From positions 310,001 to 374,000 of the forward strand of contig OZ020516.1 of the NCBI GenBank assembly GCA_963971425.1: DNA of 64,000 nt, read 5' to 3'. Numbering within the stretch: position 1 is the stretch's first letter; every line of letters starts with the position of its first letter. Source of the stretch: Bryoerythrophyllum caledonicum (Eukaryota; Streptophyta; Bryopsida; Pottiales; Pottiaceae). The notes under the pieces are model-generated. The model searched no databases. It had not been told where the DNA came from and saw only the letters and a list, made by a program, of their open reading frames with translations. Made by a program: the position numbers and the translations under genes. This document shows positions 33,801-44,284 of the stretch, in pieces.

Positions 33801-35249
33801 ATACCCCTTACATGATAGACCAGAGATCAGGCCGTACGCCGGGAAATCCGAAATAGTCCACATGAGCAACCCGCGTAGGTTGAAGCGTCGAGACCCCACG
33901 GGTTGGCTGAAATCCTGTGCTGGTACACCTCGCCAAAGTTGCTGTAGCTCGTTCAACAATGGGCGCAGGTATACATCAATGTTTGTCGCCGTGGGCGACC
34001 GCTTCCCCGAAATCAATATGCACAATGATATGAAGAACTTCTTCGTAACAAACCACGGCTCCAAGTTATAAATCAATACCAGCACTGGCCACGTCGACCA
34101 GTTTGTGTTGCTCAACTTGAAGGGATTTACACCGTCAAGTGCTAAAGCAAGTCGCATGTTTCGGTCCTCACGTCCGAAGATGTCAAACGCAGCGTCCGTG
34201 TTGATGTGCTTCCACGCGGGACTGTCAACTACAGATCGCATAACTCCATCGTCACTAACATGTTTTTTGTAACCGGTCAACATGCTTGCAATCTCTGGCG
34301 ATCTCCACATTCGTTGAAGCCGCGGAATGAGAGGGAAGTGTCTTATCACCTTTGCTGGGATGGAAGTTGTGCCCTCCAACCATCTAGACTTCGAACCCTG
34401 TGGGCATGTCACCAACTCTGCATGATCATTCTCATACAATACAGAGCCATCTGGACAAGCATGGATGTTGTTGTAGTCCAACCCCAACCTCCGAATTGTC
34501 TTTGCGGCGGCATAATGAGTGTTGGGCAGCTTGTTGTCCTTCGGTAGTAAATCCTGTGCCAAGTACCTGAACAATTCGGTTCTGAAAGTGTTGCTGACCC
34601 CAAACACAACACACATGTTCATCAGAACGATTGTAGCAGAGACAACGCTGGTTTTTGCTCCTGGATACACTGGTGTCGTGGCTTCCGCATACAAGTTCTG
34701 CAGTTCATCAACTGTGTCGCTATCGAACTCATCATTGTCTACCACATTGGGTTCGCCTCCTGCATCCCTGTGTAGTGCATCACCACGATCCAAAGCATCC
34801 ATAACCTGGCGCTGGACGTCGTAAAACTCATCGAGTAGTATGGCGTCTGCGTTGACATCATCCCTTCTAGGGACATCGTGAACAACATCGTCGGGGACAT
34901 CATCAGCGTCAGCTGTGCCACCATCATGTACAACGTCGTCATCGTATCCAACATCCTCCACCCATATACCCTCCGGTGGATACCCATGAGGCGGGTCACC
35001 CCCGATGATGGACTTAGTCAAAAATGGGTCTCTGCCAATGGCTACGAGGTGCTCTCGGATGACAGCGATTCTCTGGCGTCGACCCCCATGGCAGGTTTGG
35101 CAAGGGCAGTAAAATGATGATATGTTTTGCGTCGTTGCCACTCGTAGCTCTGTCTGGAGGATAAGGTCCGCAAGCGGGATGTGACGCATTGTCCGCCCAT
35201 CAGCATCAATTCGAATCGTTGCGCCATGGCGGCACCGCTGTGTACTCAT
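30875..35249 (-). CDS. TNP2-type CACTA transposase, four exons, apparently intact
   Basis: Excises and reinserts the element. Exon 1 35249-33465: a transposase-associated N-terminus with CPCQTCHGG, then the TNP2 core (FRTELFRYLAQDLLPKDNKL, CPDGSVLYENDHAELVTCP, FPLIPRLQRMWRSPEIA, DSPAWKHINTD, LALALDGVNPFKLSNTNWS, CKGYKGCPCCGPQTDAC). Exon 2 33245-32898: LKVRHILDVMHCEKNLCENI. Exon 3 32596-32043: DUF4218-like (VAIRNVFGEEVRVAI, VHCRWMYPIERYMKTLKDY). Exon 4 from about 31840 to 30875: DUF4216-like (YRNHCTTVLLCEWI, FSMANFNHMDN). Exons 1-3 join in phase 0 at GT/AG sites. The last junction (donor GTGAGT at 32042) fits an acceptor TTAG near 31839. I see no stop or frameshift in about 1,200 codons, unlike every other transposon gene here, so the element may be young or active. 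It ends TAG TAA. Confidence 0.85.
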
Positions 35250-35830
35250 TGCCGCAACTTCGCTGCGAAGTATAGAAAAATATATTATACCATGTTAGAA
35301 ATCATACTGATCGTAAGGAACACGGAAGAAATGACTTGTACACGACTGCGCATTGTTCAAATTTGGCATCATTTACTGCAGAATGTGTACGAGGATGTCC
35401 ATTTAAACGCAGAGACATCTATGATAGCATCCGTAATGATGTCTCCTAAGACATCGTACGTGGTTGGTATATCTACGTCAGAGACCACAACGTATTATCC
35501 CTGTTCTCTACAGCCATGCACATCATTATAGATGGATGATTATAGGTGTTCTGCCATAGGTGATGGTAGTATACATCCACTGCATTGATCGTACGTGTAC
35601 ATGTGCATGCATACATTGCTGATAATAAAAAATAACCATCTTAAGAGTACCTAGTGCAATACAGAAAAGACAATCTTCACATAACCATACATAGAACGTG
35701 AACATGCAATTGTAAGACTGTGTCTTGATCATTAAAGATGTCTATGAGAACATCCATGATGACATCACGGTAGACGTCCTCAAAGAACGAACCTTGAACA
35801 GATTTCATTGTCCTTCAGCACTTACACACT

Positions 35831-36766
35831 TCAACAGATACGGACCGATTGGGCGACTTTGGAGGGGAAGAGGGGCGGTCCCGACAAGGATGGAGGAATA
35901 TGAAGCGATTGAGCCGCCATGAAGACGGGGGAGGAACCCGCCAGAGACGGCACCAATGAACCATAGGACAGACTCCCAGTCCCTTCTTCCGCTGAGAGGG
36001 GAGGCTGGGAGATTGCAGCATTAACTGCGGGTGGTGTTGTGGCAACAGCAGGCACCTTAGCCGTCATGAATCTCTCCAGCAAGAGCATCATGCCGGCATG
36101 TCTCTACTCTTCGTCCCTCTTCATCTCTTTGTCACGCCTTAGTTGCACGCTCCTCAGCTCCTCGTCACGCTCCGCAAGCCGCTACTCCACCAGCCTCCGC
36201 TCGGTGGCTTCTTCTTCGAGCTTCTTCTCGGGGATAATCAACATGTTGTCGTCCTCAGCGCTACTCGCTAAAGCCAACAGAGAGCATGCGCTCGCGCTGG
36301 CGACCTTCCTCTTCTTGGCCACAAGACGAGAGGATGAACCGCCCAAGGTCAGAGCTGACTGAGGCCTCTCGGAAATATCCTGCGAATCCAACTCCAGGAA
36401 CTCGGGTCGCTGCCACGACGTACCGATTGTGTCTCCCGCTTCAAATTGAGAGCCACTCTGAAACTCCGGCGCAGTGGTGTCATCGAAGTCGTCATGGGAT
36501 TTATCATCTGCAGTGGCCGAGCTCGAGCTCGGGCACACACCTAGGGGGCTTAGGTCCACATCTTCCTCCTCATCGACGAGGTCAATACTTGCTTTTCTTT
36601 TTCCATTGGCAACGGCCATGCCAAGCTCAGGGAAGATCTTTCCGTTGACGTGATACGCACCAACGACAAAATTGGCCCGATCCAACGTCAACGCGACCTC
36701 TACGGCGTCGTTGAGGTCCTGCTCATCGATTTCATGGGAGATGTAGAATGCCTCTAGATCCAACAT
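35831..36766 (-). pseudogene. Unknown ORF with coiled-coil stretch, two in-frame TAGs; possible second gene of the CACTA element
   Basis: Not recognised. Starts MLDLEAFYISHEIDEQDL at 36766. It is acidic in the middle (VDEEEDVDLSP), has a basic patch (SSSRLVAKKRKVASA), then a heptad-like helix (EKKLEEEATERRLVE, RLAERDEELRSVQLRRDKEM) and a Pro/Ala-rich end. TAGs after RRLVE (36182) and after KRDEE (about 36110) sit where Gln would fit a helix, so each may be a former CAG. TNPA-type proteins of CACTA elements are of this general kind, but the far terminus that would place it inside the element was not found. Confidence 0.5.
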
Positions 36767-37180
36767 CTGTACACCAATGGATTAGACAAGTTACACTTTA
36801 GGTCGAATCGAGCTAAAGTGAATACACAGAAATCGGGAAAAGCTCGTATGTGAGCGGAGAGCGGAGAGCAGAGAGTAGAGAGCAGAAAAAGAGACCGGAG
36901 AATCATTTATTTCATGTGCACAAATTGCATTAAAGGGGCCCTATTGCCGTGATCTTTTTTTAGAAAAATTCTTTACATAGGCAAATATTTTCCTTCTTTG
37001 GGTAATTTATAGAAATTAAGGCTGACATCATCGTGAACTATTATCAAAAGAACTGAGTGCAAAAAATATGTGCTGACGTCATTGTTAACGAAAATTAAAA
37101 AGATCATATTAAAAATATGAAGTTCTGAAACCAGTACAAAAAAATGGAATGTCAAACTTCACTCTTACTCGGCACTAAGA
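36767..37180. other. AT-rich spacer with a near-palindrome at 36787-36812 and a GAGCGGAGAGCAG run
   Basis: CACTTTAGGTCGA-ATCGAGCTAAAGTG at 36787-36812 is a near-perfect inverted repeat related to the AGTTTAGGTCGA palindrome in the arms of the fold-back element at 57.7-58.2 kb. Purine-rich GAGAGCAGAGAG repeats follow. No gene seen. Confidence 0.5.
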
Positions 37181-37735
37181 CTAGTAGTCAACATCAATGT
37201 CCGATCGCATAAGTGGTTGCCATACATTTGTGCTGCCAAATAAAATAGGCGGCTGGCCGTTCCGTTCGTTGCGACCAACAGCCCTCCGTAACATAACGAT
37301 CAATTGGTAAAGCTGAAATGCTGATAGCGTCCGCAACGATCGAAGAAGCGCTGCATCAAATGGCAATGGAATAACCGTCCGCGCACCCAACAATAGAAGA
37401 TTGCAATTAAAACTCCACCGAAAGTGAGGAATCCAAATGTGTCAAGGTCCAGGGCCATGTCCACAGCCACCATAAACCAGAGCCATGTGTAGCGATGCCT
37501 TAACCACAGTGACCTCCAATGAACCCTCAACTAGTGACCACCATCGGGCACTGAGCTGCCGAATGGAGTAAACGAAATCAACAACACCACGGATTCCGGA
37601 ATGAGGAGTACGATGGTTGATCATGTGCACCGACCTAGCAATGCGTGGCCAAATGCATCCCAAGACAGCATCGTCCACCAAGCCCGAGATCAGCAAGGCA
37701 TTCAACCTGGAATATGCGCTAGGGTCTGAGAAACA
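37181..37735 (-). pseudogene. Unknown decayed ORF (DPSAY...SGLVDDAVLG)
   Basis: Not recognised. Minus strand; an exon-like start after a CAG acceptor near 37730 (DPSAYSRLNALLISGLVDDA, CIWPRIARSVHMINHRTP, IRGVVDFVYSIRQLSARWW). It passes through a short frameshifted stretch (LDLDTFGFLTFGG) and returns (LLLGARTVIPLPFDAALL, FGSTNVWQPLM). The two shifts cancel, which suggests a decayed real gene rather than chance. No catalytic motif. Confidence 0.45.
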
Positions 37736-37819
37736 AACACATTAGAAACAATTCAACAACTTGATAGCTCAAAACAAGTATAAACTGAACAAAAATGGTT
37801 GGCATAAAGTCGTGTTGGC

Positions 37820-38545
37820 ATAAAAAGTGTCCTCTCAATTAGAGAGGATACACATTCAAAGCAAGCGTCTTGGCTGCAACTTCTTCGGGAGAGTCGCATC
37901 CAAGGTGCTTGCAATGAATGAGGGTGTACCTTCTCCTTTCCAAGAGGGTATTCACTGTAGCTCCAGCGCAAGCGCCGTGGAAAAACCCAGTCAATGGATT
38001 TGCATTCAGGGCAAGCCATGCCCTGAATGTCACTACATTGACAGAGTTATTCTAGGCCCTTCGCCTAGAGCTTTCATGAGTTCCCTCTCGGAAACGAGAG
38101 GGTACTCATGTGAGCTCCAAAGCAAATAATCCGAAAGCAGCTCTCCGTTCCGGACTTGCATTCAGGGCAAGCCCTGCCCTAAAGGCAGCTCCTTGGAGTG
38201 GCTTTCGGGGCGCTTGCTCTGGAGCTCACATGAGTTCCAGCGCAAGCTCTCCGAATGCCACTCCGTCAATGGAGTTGCATTCATGGCAAGCCATGCCCTG
38301 AATGCAACTCCAAGAAGTGGCATTCGGGGCGCTCGCTCTGGAGCTTCCACGAGTTCTAGCGAAAACGCTCCGAATGCCACTTTGTCAATGGAGCTGCATT
38401 CAGGGCAAGCCATGCCTTGGATGCAACTCCATTGACGGAGTTGCTTTTGAAGCACTTGCCTTGGAGCTCCAAAGTGTACCCTCTCGGAAACAAGAGGGTA
38501 CTCATTGAAGCTCCACGGCAAGCGCCCGGGATGCATTTCCGAAGA
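37820..38545. repeat. Block of stacked palindromes
   Basis: Units of roughly 120 bp alternate two kinds of inverted repeat. One has arms GCATTCAGGGCA / TGCCCTGAATGC around AGCCA, near 38010, 38160, 38275 and 38395. The other has arms GTACCCTCT / AGAGGGTAC around a CGGAAAC-type loop, near 38085 and 38475. Larger inverted arms (GTGGCATTCGGGGCGC facing GCTCCGAATGCCAC) enclose some of them. All recurring frames across it are by-products. Confidence 0.85.
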
Positions 38546-39053
38546 TGGAGCCGCAATTCACCAAAAAAAAAAAAAACACAACGGCGAACAAGAACACAAC
38601 AAGAATCAAGAATTTCAAGACCATAAAGTGCAGCTACCGAAACTCATCTCGGTTTGCGAGAGCCTCCATGGCAGTAGAAGGCATGTCCTCCGAGAGCTAC
38701 ACCAACAAACAAAAAGAAGTGACCACCGCCGTGACCGAGGGCACCAAATACCGGTAGAAGACAAGAACTAGCGGCATATGCAAATATACCTCTCCATGAA
38801 ACTAAGTGAACAAGTGTTTGTTCCAGCAAGCGTTTGAAAGGTGAGTCCGCGGCTATCAACTCATGACTTCGAAAGGTGAGTTCGGGGCATTAAACTAGTT
38901 GCACCATCATGATCTCAAGTGCAATTGAAATTTGAAAACATCAAGTAGCTAAGAACAATAGGATTTCAAATTACCATATACGAAACATGGGTACAGGTTT
39001 GGAAGGCAACTATGAACATCTTTGCTCAAAAGATTGAGTAATCTGGAAACTGT
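38546..39053. other. Spacer with poly(A) run
   Basis: Begins with an A-rich run (38562-38577) right after the palindrome block, which might mark an insertion end. No gene recognised. Confidence 0.35.
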
Positions 39054-39575
39054 CTAGCGGTCCTTCAAGAAAGACGGCGCGTACATATCACAGTCTACAT
39101 CGGAGCCGGTATCACAACCACCATACAGAAAGGCACGCCCATCGTCAAATGACTCCACTTGATCCGACTCAAATCCAATAAGGTCCTCTTCAAGATTTGC
39201 ATTGCCATCGCCAAACTCCTGGTCGGAAGACTCCACCACATCCATTTCCAATCGCGAGTGGTCCTCCTCTTCGCGCATTACATTGCCACCGACACACTTG
39301 TCGTCGGAATACTCACGACAGTAGCCGAAGTAATCTACACCCTCCTCGTTAAAAATGTCAAACATGTCGGTGCAGTCAAATCCGGGAGCCATCAAATCCT
39401 TGTGACAACGGGGTCCGTCAGACACTACTTCAATGTTGATTGTGGAAATGTTGTCCCCTTCCTCCTTGACACTTCCCTCATCGCTAAAACCCTCGGCTAG
39501 AAGCTGCAAATCTATAGCCTCTCTCTCTCTACGAACACGAGCCATATGGCGAGTCTCTACCATCTTCACTAACAA
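39054..39575 (-). CDS. Hypothetical acidic protein, 173 codons
   Basis: Not recognised. A frame open over 174 codons beginning MLVKMVETRHMARVRRER, then strongly acidic (EEDHSRLEMDVVESSDQEFG, EEDLIGFESDQVESFDDG). No cysteine or catalytic pattern. It lies among decayed elements, so a transposon accessory ORF or chance are both possible. Confidence 0.35.
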   Translation of the reverse strand: MLVKMVETRHMARVRREREAIDLQLLAEGFSDEGSVKEEGDNISTINIEVVSDGPRCHKDLMAPGFDCTDMFDIFNEEGVDYFGYCREYSDDKCVGGNVMREEEDHSRLEMDVVESSDQEFGDGNANLEEDLIGFESDQVESFDDGRAFLYGGCDTGSDVDCDMYAPSFLKDR

Positions 39576-41048
39576 CTCAAAACGCCTCGCAAAATGTAAG
39601 ATGAATTAGCCATTCTGATCTTTCAATTTATACACATCGACATGCAAACCAATCATAATTAATCTAAGCTCTCATAATTTCTCACTAAAACATCCCCTCA
39701 AAAGCAAGAGTGACGGCGTGCTTGAAAAACTTCATCATGATTGTACTAACGTGTGTGAGGGCAATGGCCGCGAGCTTGAGACATCCCATCAACGTTGTAC
39801 ATGAATTATTAGAGTGAAACCTGACTAATTAGACTTGCTTTAAGTGTGTCGTGGCAAATGCCGCGTGCACGTAACATTCCATCATGGTTGTACACAATCA
39901 TGGGGTGTCAAATGATTATCAAGCCGGTCATAAGTAGGGACTTTGGCCGCGAGCTAGAAAGGTACAAATAATGCTGAATTAGATGGTTATGGCCGGGCTT
40001 ATTTAAAAGCCATGACTTGAGTGTGGGGAGATTGACGGCGTCCTAAAACATTAAATCGATGGTACAGTCTAACCATAATAATGTCACATTCTCCGATTCA
40101 ACCAAAATGTGATATAATCAATGTGTGATAGTTTTCATAATATCACGTTAGGCAATTTTAGGCAAACTGTGATTATCAAAAAAGAAGGCCCAATTTGTAT
40201 TAAATTTTTTAATAAAAAAATTAGAAAATTAAATAAAATTACAGAATGTCATACACTATGTTTTCCAACCTGAATCAATCGTAATCAGATGTTATAAATC
40301 ACAAAAAAACAAATGGATGAATTATTGAAATGCATTAAAACCTAACATATGGTTTATCTCATCTCATGTCGAATGGCCATTGAGAAATAACACATGAGAT
40401 AGTGAAATTGGTTCACATTACACATATAGTACCATCAATTCATTGCCATAACAACAATGATACCCCCAAACGCCCTGTACTGTACTAAATCCATAAAGAA
40501 ATCAACCGCAAGCAAACCCTTGTCCACTCCCGAGTCTCAAAGCATTTGGAGCTCAGAACCCTCGTCCTTCTTAGAACCGTCGTCTTCATTAAAGTCTATG
40601 ATTTGCACACATTTTTGCACAATGATTTGCACAATGTGATATTTTCATTCTGGAATCATCCCCAATCGTAAATAAAGTAAACATACATTTGGAGCTGAGT
40701 AGGTGGTAATGAGATGGAAGAGGGTAGGCTAGACCCCAATTGTATAGGTGTTGGCGATGGAAGTTTGTGGATTATGGGGAGGCTTACCTTAAGGATAATT
40801 AACCATTCACCAGCAACAGCCCCAGAACATAGCAATGCATGGATATTTTGTGGAGCTTTATCCCAAGCTCTACTCAGAACCGTTTGGAACTCAAGCCAGT
40901 TGGATGTACTTGTAATTTCTTTAACATGTCATCCTATATTGAGACTGACAGATGCCAAAATATATTATTTAGAAAAGAAGCCGCAAAAAACTTGCATGGA
41001 TATATAGTCACAAAATGCAATGCTTGTATGTTTATAATAACCACGACG
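39576..41048. other. AT-rich non-coding stretch
   Basis: No domain or clean ORF. Phrases such as GGCCGCGAGCT recur loosely (39765, 39950), as in an old repeat. Nothing else can be supported. Confidence 0.4.
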
Positions 41049-43745
41049 CTAAGATTCGCTTGCAGAGCATTTATCTGACCCATAGAGATTGTCAAAGTCA
41101 TTATCTTCCTCAGCCTGGATGTCTAGAAATTTATATACTATTGGATCAAAACGCTGCCTTCTATGACGAGAAGCAGGTGGGGAATTTGAAGCGGCTAGTG
41201 CATTGGCCATATTCCACGCGTATACGGGCAAGAAAAGAAAACGTTCAGGACTTTGAGGTACAGAGAAATGACATCTGCAGTCAAAAGAAGAGTCTATGAA
41301 AATCGATGCCGAGATAAAGCAGAAAATTATGACATCAACAAAGTTCTTGGTGAAGGTACCGTTGAGTTTCACCTACTTACGGCTTCGATTGTTTGGCACG
41401 CTTTGGGAGGGGCTCGAAGTCCATGTCGGCAGCATATGAAATGACACTTGGTATGTCGGAGGGTAGAGTCAATTGGTCAGAGTTGTCGTCAGATACATCC
41501 ATGTGGTCTTTGACGCGCAACGCAGGGACTTGGGCAGCGAAAGGCTTCAAAACGGCCTCAAATACCTCCGCATGAGCCTCCAGGGCAACGATGTGACGAC
41601 CGTGATCCTTGTAGACTCGAATAGAGTTTCCTGGAAAAATATCAGACATTGTGAACACAAGTGGAAAAAAAAAGGAAAAAAAAATGCGGAGGAATTCTTA
41701 GGCGCATCTGTTGCGGCATGAATGTCAACAACAACGTCCCCTTCGTCTGATGTAGATAGAATCAACGACGTGTAGAAGTGCAAACCACGTTCCTTTGTTC
41801 CACGCCACACCCGATCAGCAGTCCGAGTAAGTGTCTCCTTACTCACAAAATTGAGGATGGCATCACTCCCAGCAATATCCAGTGAGAGCTCCTCAAGCGC
41901 CGGATGCTTTTGGAATTGGAAGTTTGATTTGCGGTACACTTTGACTGGACCTTGAAGAGAATTAGCACGCACAAGAAGCACGACCTTGAACAAGTTGGTG
42001 GTCCCTGAAGTCGCACCTGCGGATCTTCCTGACAGTCTGTTAACACCGATCCACTCCTACATGATCTTGTATCCGAATCCTTGAAAGTGGGCCTTGAAGA
42101 TCTGCATCGTCTTGTCTTTATCATTAGAAAACATTAAAAATAGACTGCCATCGTCATGCAAGAAGACGTTGGCAAAACCAAAGAGCATCTTCATCCAGCT
42201 TGTCGAGAGCATGTTCCAACTTGGAACTTCATCTGGTAGTAGTGATACATCGGGCACATGAAGATTGTCCGGTACTTGAGCAAGGACGAGGTCCACCCTT
42301 TGCCCCTTCTGAACGACATTCCCTCGCAGTAATCAAGTCTTTCCGTCATTGCAATCAGTGATGAAGTCTGAGATCTGGTTCCAAACATCATGCGACATTG
42401 ACTCGTTCATGATCAGTTGTGTCGACATTGGGTCTGCGCCACCAGGGTTTGTGTGACTCGTGGGGGTGATGTTGAGACTCGGGGTCGGATCGTCAAGTGG
42501 CACCCTCGTGGATGTGGAGTGGGAGCGCGTAACAAACAGTGTAGGATTAGCAATAGGGGACTTGAGAGTTCGGAGAGGCTGGACACGTCAAAAAATCAAA
42601 GGAGCAGCTTCTGAATCCTTTGCTGGTGTAGGCTCCATCCTAGGCCGTATGGGGATCTCCGCCTACAGCAATGCATCATCCTTCAAAGGCCTAACATCCG
42701 ATAGAGTGACGCGGGTTGGAGTCGAGACGCCTTGAGTGGCTGTAGCAACTCCATGTTCCCGGACGGAGGACTCGGGAAATCTTGATTCCTCCAATATCTG
42801 GAGATCATCCTCCACTTCCAAGTCATCGTCCGCAGCAAACTTGCCTTTAGCCTTCCTCATCTTAGCACGTCGCTCCTTAGCCTTCTTGTTGGCTTGCAGA
42901 CGTTTTGTGTTTGGGCTCATTGGCTTTGCACGCTTCTTCTTCTCCTTCGTTGTCTCAGCCTTCTCCGGCACGTCTTCCTTAACGTCTTTCAGAGGACCGT
43001 GCCCCTCCTTCATGAATAACTCCTCGTCATGGCAGTAGTTCTTGTGACACTCAATATACCAATAGCAGTCCTTCCAATGATCCAACGGAAACAACGACAA
43101 CTGATACGGGGAGTACATGCAAGAGCTGGACGACGATGAGTACACCGTGTGCATCCATAGCAGAAGAGAGGAAATTGCACCTTTCTCAAGGAGTTCATGC
43201 TTGATATATCGGTAGGCAAACGGCTTTGCGATATCTCCGCGATCCTTGACGTCCTCCCATTTCGACAGTCGAGTCAAGGGGGACTCTGCCAGAAAGTGGC
43301 TAATGAAGGCATGGTCCCACAAGCGGAGCTTCCACATCGCCAAGTACTCCATCCAGGATAGTGGCTGCTCCCTCGGTTGGGCTTTCATCTCCAGGTTGCC
43401 AAGGAGATCATCCATCTTTAGCCCGAAATCCTCCTGAAGCTGTGATAGATGAACAGGTATGCTTTAAGAATACATGACAGTAGCATAATAAAAAACAGGA
43501 GCAGTTATTTACCGTACCCACGCATAAAAGACCGCTTGTGCAAGGAACTTCTTCAGATCCGCTTCAGAGCATGGATACTCAGGGAAATGATTTTGTTTTT
43601 GCCAAAAGTCCGACTCGTTCTACATCCTTAGCCACATGACCTTGTACTTGACGGGAACAACTGTTGTGGCAACAAGCTATAGCCTCTCAAGGCCCATCTC
43701 TACTCGGTCCAAGTTATGCCGGTTGTAATTCTTTCGAACCTGTTC
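41049..43745 (-). pseudogene. Broken N4/N6-methyltransferase-like gene, several exons
   Basis: Minus strand. Exon pieces: 43741-43512 (RKNYNRHNLDRVEMGLERL, two in-frame TAGs, then AQAVFYAW); from 43439 on (LQEDFGLKMDDLLGNLEM, a Lys/Arg-rich stretch); 42400-41700; 41650-41377; and a last piece ending at 41049 after RFDPIVYKFLDIQAEED. Between 42300 and 42060 it reads RVDLVLAQVPDNLHVPDV and LHDDGSLFLMFSND, the places of motif IV and the following strand in class-beta amino-methyltransferases (DPPY is replaced by QVPD). Near 41780 TSDEGDVVVDIHAATDA fits motif I (DPFAGSGT region) with key residues changed. I infer a degenerate methyltransferase fold; catalysis is unlikely. DNA, RNA or protein substrate cannot be told. 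Confidence 0.5.
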
Positions 43746-44284
43746 TGTTATACAATAGGACACAAAATTAGCTATGCAATGTGCTCGAATATGTTTCGAC
43801 ACAAAAAGAAAAGGTAATAAAGTCCGGAGTCATATCATAAAGAATTAGTATTTCGACGTCACAAGCAGCCTATAGTCTTCGTGTAAGAATAAAGTCGGAT
43901 GGACCTGACTGCAAACCCTAATTGAGCCTAAAGTTGCTATAAGCGGAGCCGGAGTAGTTACCAAAATTCCGGGTCAGTCAGTTATCCAGAGCTGTCAGTC
44001 AGAGATGTCACCATCAATTGTCATCATGAGCCGTACTAACGGCCAGACTACAATAGGCTTGGGTTCAGTGGGAGACTCTTTCTTTTCACTTCTTCTTCGC
44101 GTGTCGAGGTTTTTGGTCCAGCTCTCTCTCTTCCTCTCTCACTCTTACGGTTTTCTGAACTGCTTGCCGTTAGGGTTTGAAGCTTAGACAGTTAGAACGG
44201 ACGTGCGTCCGTTAGGGAGAGTTTTTGTGAGGTTGGTGCGTGCAGGGACAACCTTGAGAGACTGTGAAGTAATATGTAAACCTC
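43746..44284. other. Region upstream of ORF copy C
   Basis: No ORF. It may hold the promoter and 5' UTR of the ORF at 44285. I looked for an LTR start (TG...) that would place copy C inside a giant LTR and could not fix one. Confidence 0.35.

Larger units (their letters stand above)
29902..35800 (-). mobile_element. CACTA (En/Spm) DNA transposon; one terminus certain, the other not located
   Basis: CACTATAAGAAAACCC at 29902 is a perfect CACTA terminus, with GATGTC repeats directly inside it. The single transposase gene is read on the minus strand. The distal end should carry ...TTATAGTG; I did not find it up to about 41 kb. The last GATGTC cluster is at 35735-35790, so I give 35800 as a working limit. 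The ORF at 35831-36766 could be a second, TNPA-like gene; in that case the element is longer. A strongly AT-rich stretch (30260-30600) lies between the terminus and the gene. Confidence 0.75.

Noticed and set aside
38110..38771. Several overlapping ORFs on both strands in the palindrome block
   Set aside because: They are by-products of GC-rich inverted repeats; sense and antisense frames mirror each other.
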